DNA from: Rachicladosporium sp. CCFEE 5018
Taxonomy: Eukaryota > Ascomycota > Dothideomycetes > Cladosporiales > Cladosporiaceae
Length of the DNA stretch: 35,689 nucleotides
Direction of reading: 5' to 3'
Assembly: GCA_002077045.2 (NCBI GenBank)
Contig: KZ111166.1
Coordinates: 211,175-246,863, forward strand
This document shows positions 31,842-35,689 of this stretch, one piece after another (position 1 is the stretch's first letter; the number at the start of each line of letters is the position of its first letter). Below the pieces are notes generated by a model, which saw only the letters and a program-made list of their open reading frames with translations, was not told where the DNA came from and ran no database searches. The translations under genes and the position numbers were made by a program.

Positions 31842-34800
31842 TTATAGTACAAGCACACCCGCAAACAGAGAAGCGAGAAGACCATACCAACCGGCACCAA
31901 ATTTCCAAGCACCACTCCCTGTCGGATCTGCTGCTGCACCCTCCGGGCCAGCTCCCACTCCACTGCCCATGCTCGTGGCAGTAGCAGAAGCACCTGTCAG
32001 TGGAAGTGTATCCGTACCATCAACCACGATAGCACCTCCAGTGGCAAGCGCGCTGATCGTCTCGCCATCGAGCACGGTCTGCTGTCCCTTGGCCAGAGTG
32101 ACCGTGGTCCCATTTTTAACGAGGACGATCGAGGCTCCAGCGTCGAAAGCCGAGAGTGTTTGACCATCATGCACAAGGGTGGCGAATGCCATGCCAGTCG
32201 GCAGCGAAGTAAGCGCGAGTGTCTGCGTGCCATTGACGACAATCGCTGCGCCAGTCGAGAGAGCAGAGACGGTCTCGCCGTGAAAGACAGTCTGTTGACC
32301 CTTGGCGAGTGTGATTGTAGTGCCGTCCTCGACCAAGATCATCGAACCGCCGGCATCGAGTGCAGTGAGTGTCTGACCGTCCTGTACGAGCGTGGTCAGA
32401 CCGGTAGCAGCGGTAATGCGCGCACCGGGTTTTGTGATTGTTTCGCACACGAACGCAACAGTAGCATCAGCAGGCACCGTTGTCGCTCTCCCACCTTCTT
32501 GTAAAATGACCAAGTTACCCTGACGAATCGCAGTGATAGTATGACCGTCTTGTGTGAAGATTGCGGTACCCGCACTGGCTGTCGCAGGGTCGAGATGGAC
32601 TGTCGTCCCGTCTACGACGACATCACCCGAGTCATCGACAATGACTGCTTGGCCTGCAATAGTTCCTATGTCGCCTGCTGCGAGAGTGATGCTTTGGCTC
32701 TTTGCCTGCAGGACCACGGCAGAGCCTTCATGGATGGCGGTGATGACCCGACCGCCGGCGGTAAAGACCTTCGTTGGAGTGGCGGTAAGGCTCAGCGTGC
32801 TACCGCCCACAACGACAGCGCCGCCTGTCCCCGGATTGCTCACGACTTGGCCGCCAATCGTCGCAACGCCGTTTGCAGGGATCGTCGTGGGTTGTTCATT
32901 GCTCTCCAGCACAATTACGTTACCTTGAGCAACCGCGGTGATCGTCTGTCCACCTGCCGTAAACACGCCTTGACTTAATGCTGCCTGACTGGCGCTCAGC
33001 TGCACCGTACTGCCGTCGATGACGACAACGCCTCCAGTCTGCGGTACATTGACAACTTGACCAGCGATCGTAGCTGTAGCACCTACTGCCACCGTGACCT
33101 CAGTACCGCCGTTATTGAGAACCACAGAGCCCCCCTGGGCGACAGCAGTGATCGTCTGGCCGCCAGCGGTAATTACAGCAGAAGCTAGACCACTGCCTGC
33201 ATTCGAAGGGCTAGACGTGCCTACATTGGCGAATGTAGAGCTGCCGACCACAAGTCCGCCGTTGTCGGAAGCCAGCGAAATGGTCTGCGGGCCAAGTGTT
33301 GCCGGCTGATCCGGCGCGACAGTGACGGTGGACCCACCTTGCGCAACGACAACCGCGCTTCCGCTGCCTAAGACTGTGAGCGTCTGTCCGCCTGCAACGA
33401 TTGCGATCGAGGTTCGATCGGGAGCAGCTGGCAGAACCTGCGTTGACGAGCCAACGACGACTGCGCCACCGCTCTGCGGCACACTGAAAGTCTGGCCACC
33501 GACTGTAGCTATACCTCCGTTGGCGATAGTAGTAGCGCTGCCGCCGATACCGACTGCAACACCACCGCCGCTGACTTGGGATACGGTTGCAGACCCACCG
33601 GTGGGAACAGCTATCACTACTGCGGACCCTTGAGCGGGATCGCTGTTCCCAGTCGACCCAATGACGACAATGGGCGTAGTGCCGGCTAGTCTCGAGCTCG
33701 CTGCTTGTTGTGCAGAAGAGAGCGCGGATTCGAGGATAGATAACGCATTGGTGGTGGGCGCGTTGATGATCGCTGGGCTCTGAGTTGTTTGTGGCAAGTT
33801 GCTGACGGACGGCTGATTGCTAGCTTGTGGATTACTTCCGAGCTGAGTGGTGCCAGAATTTCCGCTGCCAGGGTCATCGCTTACAGGCCTAACGCTCTCC
33901 CGGTCGCTGCTACCAGGATCTCCAACTGCAGGCAGACTGTTCACAGGCTGACTGACGGCTGGCTGACTTGACCCCTGGCCCTTCTGAGCCGAACTCTGCG
34001 ACGCAGCCGACTTGATCGAGGGATCGGGAGGATCGCCGGAAATCGCGGTGGTCGGTCCAGCAATAGTCGTGAGAGGCGCGGCTGGCGAGTCCGGCGTCGA
34101 TGCAGGCGCGGCAGGAGTCGACGTATGTAATCCTGGACAAGTCATGCACACACCGGTCACCGTAGTCACGGTTTTGAGCGCAATCTCGACCGACGTCTCC
34201 GGTTTGTAACTCTTACACACACCGACTACCGCAGATGCTGGCGTGAGGGGAATCGGCGGATCGTATGCGCCATTCACACCACCGATGCATGATGCCCATG
34301 CCGGGTCAATAGCCCTGACCTGATCCGGGATGGCAAGAATAGGCTCGTAGGGCGCGATGCGAGGACATTGCCACGTGGCATACAGGTCAGAAGAGACGTG
34401 CCTGTCCTTCTGCGGCCCAAGCGTATCCCAGCTTGCATACGCGCAGCGCGGCTGACTCATGTAGATAGACTCCGGCGTTGGAGTGACGTAAAGATCTGTG
34501 TAATTGAACGGTGCAGTCTGGAGAAGCGCATTGTTATGTTGGGTCGCATCGTTGTCGTAGTTATCCCACACACTGGCGTAGAGCGAGGAAAGCTCCGCAG
34601 GATCTGTGAGAGCTACGACCTCATTGATGTAAGTCGGCCCAATCGCAGAACAGCTGTCGCGTGCATAGAGGGAATCGAAGCTGATGTACACTGTTGGCGA
34701 GGTGAAAACGTAGCCGAAGGCTAATGCGGTGACTGGACCGGTCGCGTTAGCAGGTGCTGTTATGTATGAGCCGTCCGAAGCCTGCGTTGTTGAGCCGGGT

Positions 34801-35689
34801 GGCCAGTACAGTAGTCGGACAGTGCCTGATACGCTGGGTTAGCTTTATCGCGCATGCAAGTGTTCCGCCCATCGGACGATGCCCATCATGACAATCCGTG
34901 ATGAACACATGATAGAGAACGTGACGCTCAGCTTCGCGGCAAGATGCAACACAATGCAGTCGTGAAGATGATGCCACCACTCTTCACCGGTACCATGGTA
35001 GTAAGTACAGGTACTGAAACTGCGGAAGTATCTGTGTGGAACCCAAGTAAACGATCGGCGACTTACCGGCCTGGAGCTGGCACGACTGAGTCACACATCC
35101 AAGAGAGCACCCTGGCGCCAGCGGACTTGTCGAAGGCCAGCTGTAGGACATATACTCCGATCCGTTGGCAGATGTCCACACAGTCTGGCCTCCAACAACG
35201 CCATCGCCTTCACCCTCATAGCTGGATTGCGCATCCACGTAAGAAGATATCAGACCATCGCAGAAGTTGCCAGTAATACTCGCTTGCGTACACATCGGAG
35301 TTGGCGACCAAATCTTGCTCTCATACACACCAACGACTGAATCGTAAGATGATATTAGTCCAAGACAGGGCTCCACGGTGATTTCGTCCACGGTGTCGCA
35401 GCCTTCTGGCCAGATGAAAGTGAATCCTCCAAGGCTGACTTGATAAGAGGCCCAGGTTTCCCAGCTAGACTGACATGGAGCCACTTGCGATGGAAGGATG
35501 CACGGTGGTGGTGTGATAGTAGTCACGGTGTCGAACAGGGTGAACGTATTCGTCTCTGTGGCTGTCGGGACGAAGCTATCAATAGTCACGATGACCAGTG
35601 TGGTAATCACCGTTTGGGTGAAGATGCCTAGGAGAAAAAGTCAGCCAGCTAGACATCACTCACGTCAGACACCAAGAAACAGACACACC
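31842..35689 (-). CDS. Giant repeat-rich GPI-anchored surface protein (unit 2), 5' end off the window
   Basis: Exons about 35673-35689 (partial, inferred), 35067-35627 and 31842-34825. The 34826-35066 intron is again 241 bp, although it carries compensating one-base indels relative to unit 1. That pattern supports its being an intron and not coding. The roughly eight beta-type repeats and the GPI tail are conserved in number and register, so there has been no repeat expansion or loss between copies. Substitutions are a few percent and concentrate in the Ser/Gln/Asn-rich stalk. The start codon and most of the signal peptide lie beyond the right edge. Confidence 0.82.

Larger units (their letters stand above)
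17898..35689. repeat. Unit 2 of the two-copy 17.8 kb segment
   Basis: This 17,792 bp block starts and stops at the same homologous bases as unit 1. Genes that are frameshifted in unit 1 (secreted protein, GH72, second SET gene) are open here, so unit 2 is the better template for reading the gene models. Confidence 0.97.

Noticed and set aside
1..35689. Transposons, CRISPR arrays, tRNA or rRNA genes, telomeric repeats
   Set aside because: I looked for terminal repeats, transposase or reverse-transcriptase motifs, spaced repeats, tRNA A/B boxes and short tandem arrays and found none.

Overview
The window looks like nuclear DNA of a filamentous ascomycete or black yeast. Its genes have short introns (mostly 45-56 bp) with GTNNGT-type donors, CTGAC/CTAAC branch sites and AG acceptors. 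It encodes GPI-anchored wall proteins, a GH72 glucanosyltransferase, a fungal-type seven-helix rhodopsin-fold protein, SOM1 and TAF8. A Dothideomycete with a duplicated or hybrid diploid genome (Hortaea-like) would fit, but that is inference and no marker here proves it.

The dominant structure is a two-copy layout. Unit 1 (1-17797) and unit 2 (17898-35689) carry the same ten genes in the same order and orientation, separated by exactly 100 Ns (17798-17897). Both units begin and end at the same homologous base. The first 100 bp are identical between them, and so are the last 375 bp. Either two allelic or homeologous contigs were scaffolded head to tail, or this is a tandem segmental duplication. 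The shared end points favour the first.

Gene order in each unit, left to right, is: (1) secreted Cys-containing protein, minus strand, cut at its 3' end by the unit edge; (2) Rad51/XRCC2-like protein, minus; (3) SOM1, plus, divergent from gene 2; (4) TAF8, minus; (5) GH72 glucanosyltransferase, plus; (6) fungal rhodopsin-domain membrane protein, plus; (7) and (8) two SET-domain genes, minus; (9) acidic, probably nuclear, unrecognised protein, minus; (10) giant repeat-rich GPI-anchored surface protein, minus, cut at its 5' end by the unit edge. These are independent single-gene loci. I see no pathway cluster.

The most unusual part is the pair of SET-domain genes. The flanks of the two units are roughly 93-98% alike, but the SET segment (about 8.9-12.5 kb in unit 1, 26.8-30.4 kb in unit 2) keeps gene content and order while the proteins fall to roughly half identical. 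This is an idiomorph-like island of extreme divergence. The left SET gene is broken in both units by different lesions. Unit 1 carries further frameshifts, in gene 1 (1 bp), GH72 (2 bp) and SET-B (1 bp), that unit 2 lacks, so unit 1 is either decaying or has the poorer consensus sequence.

The percentages above are estimates from reading the sequences side by side, not from a computed alignment.
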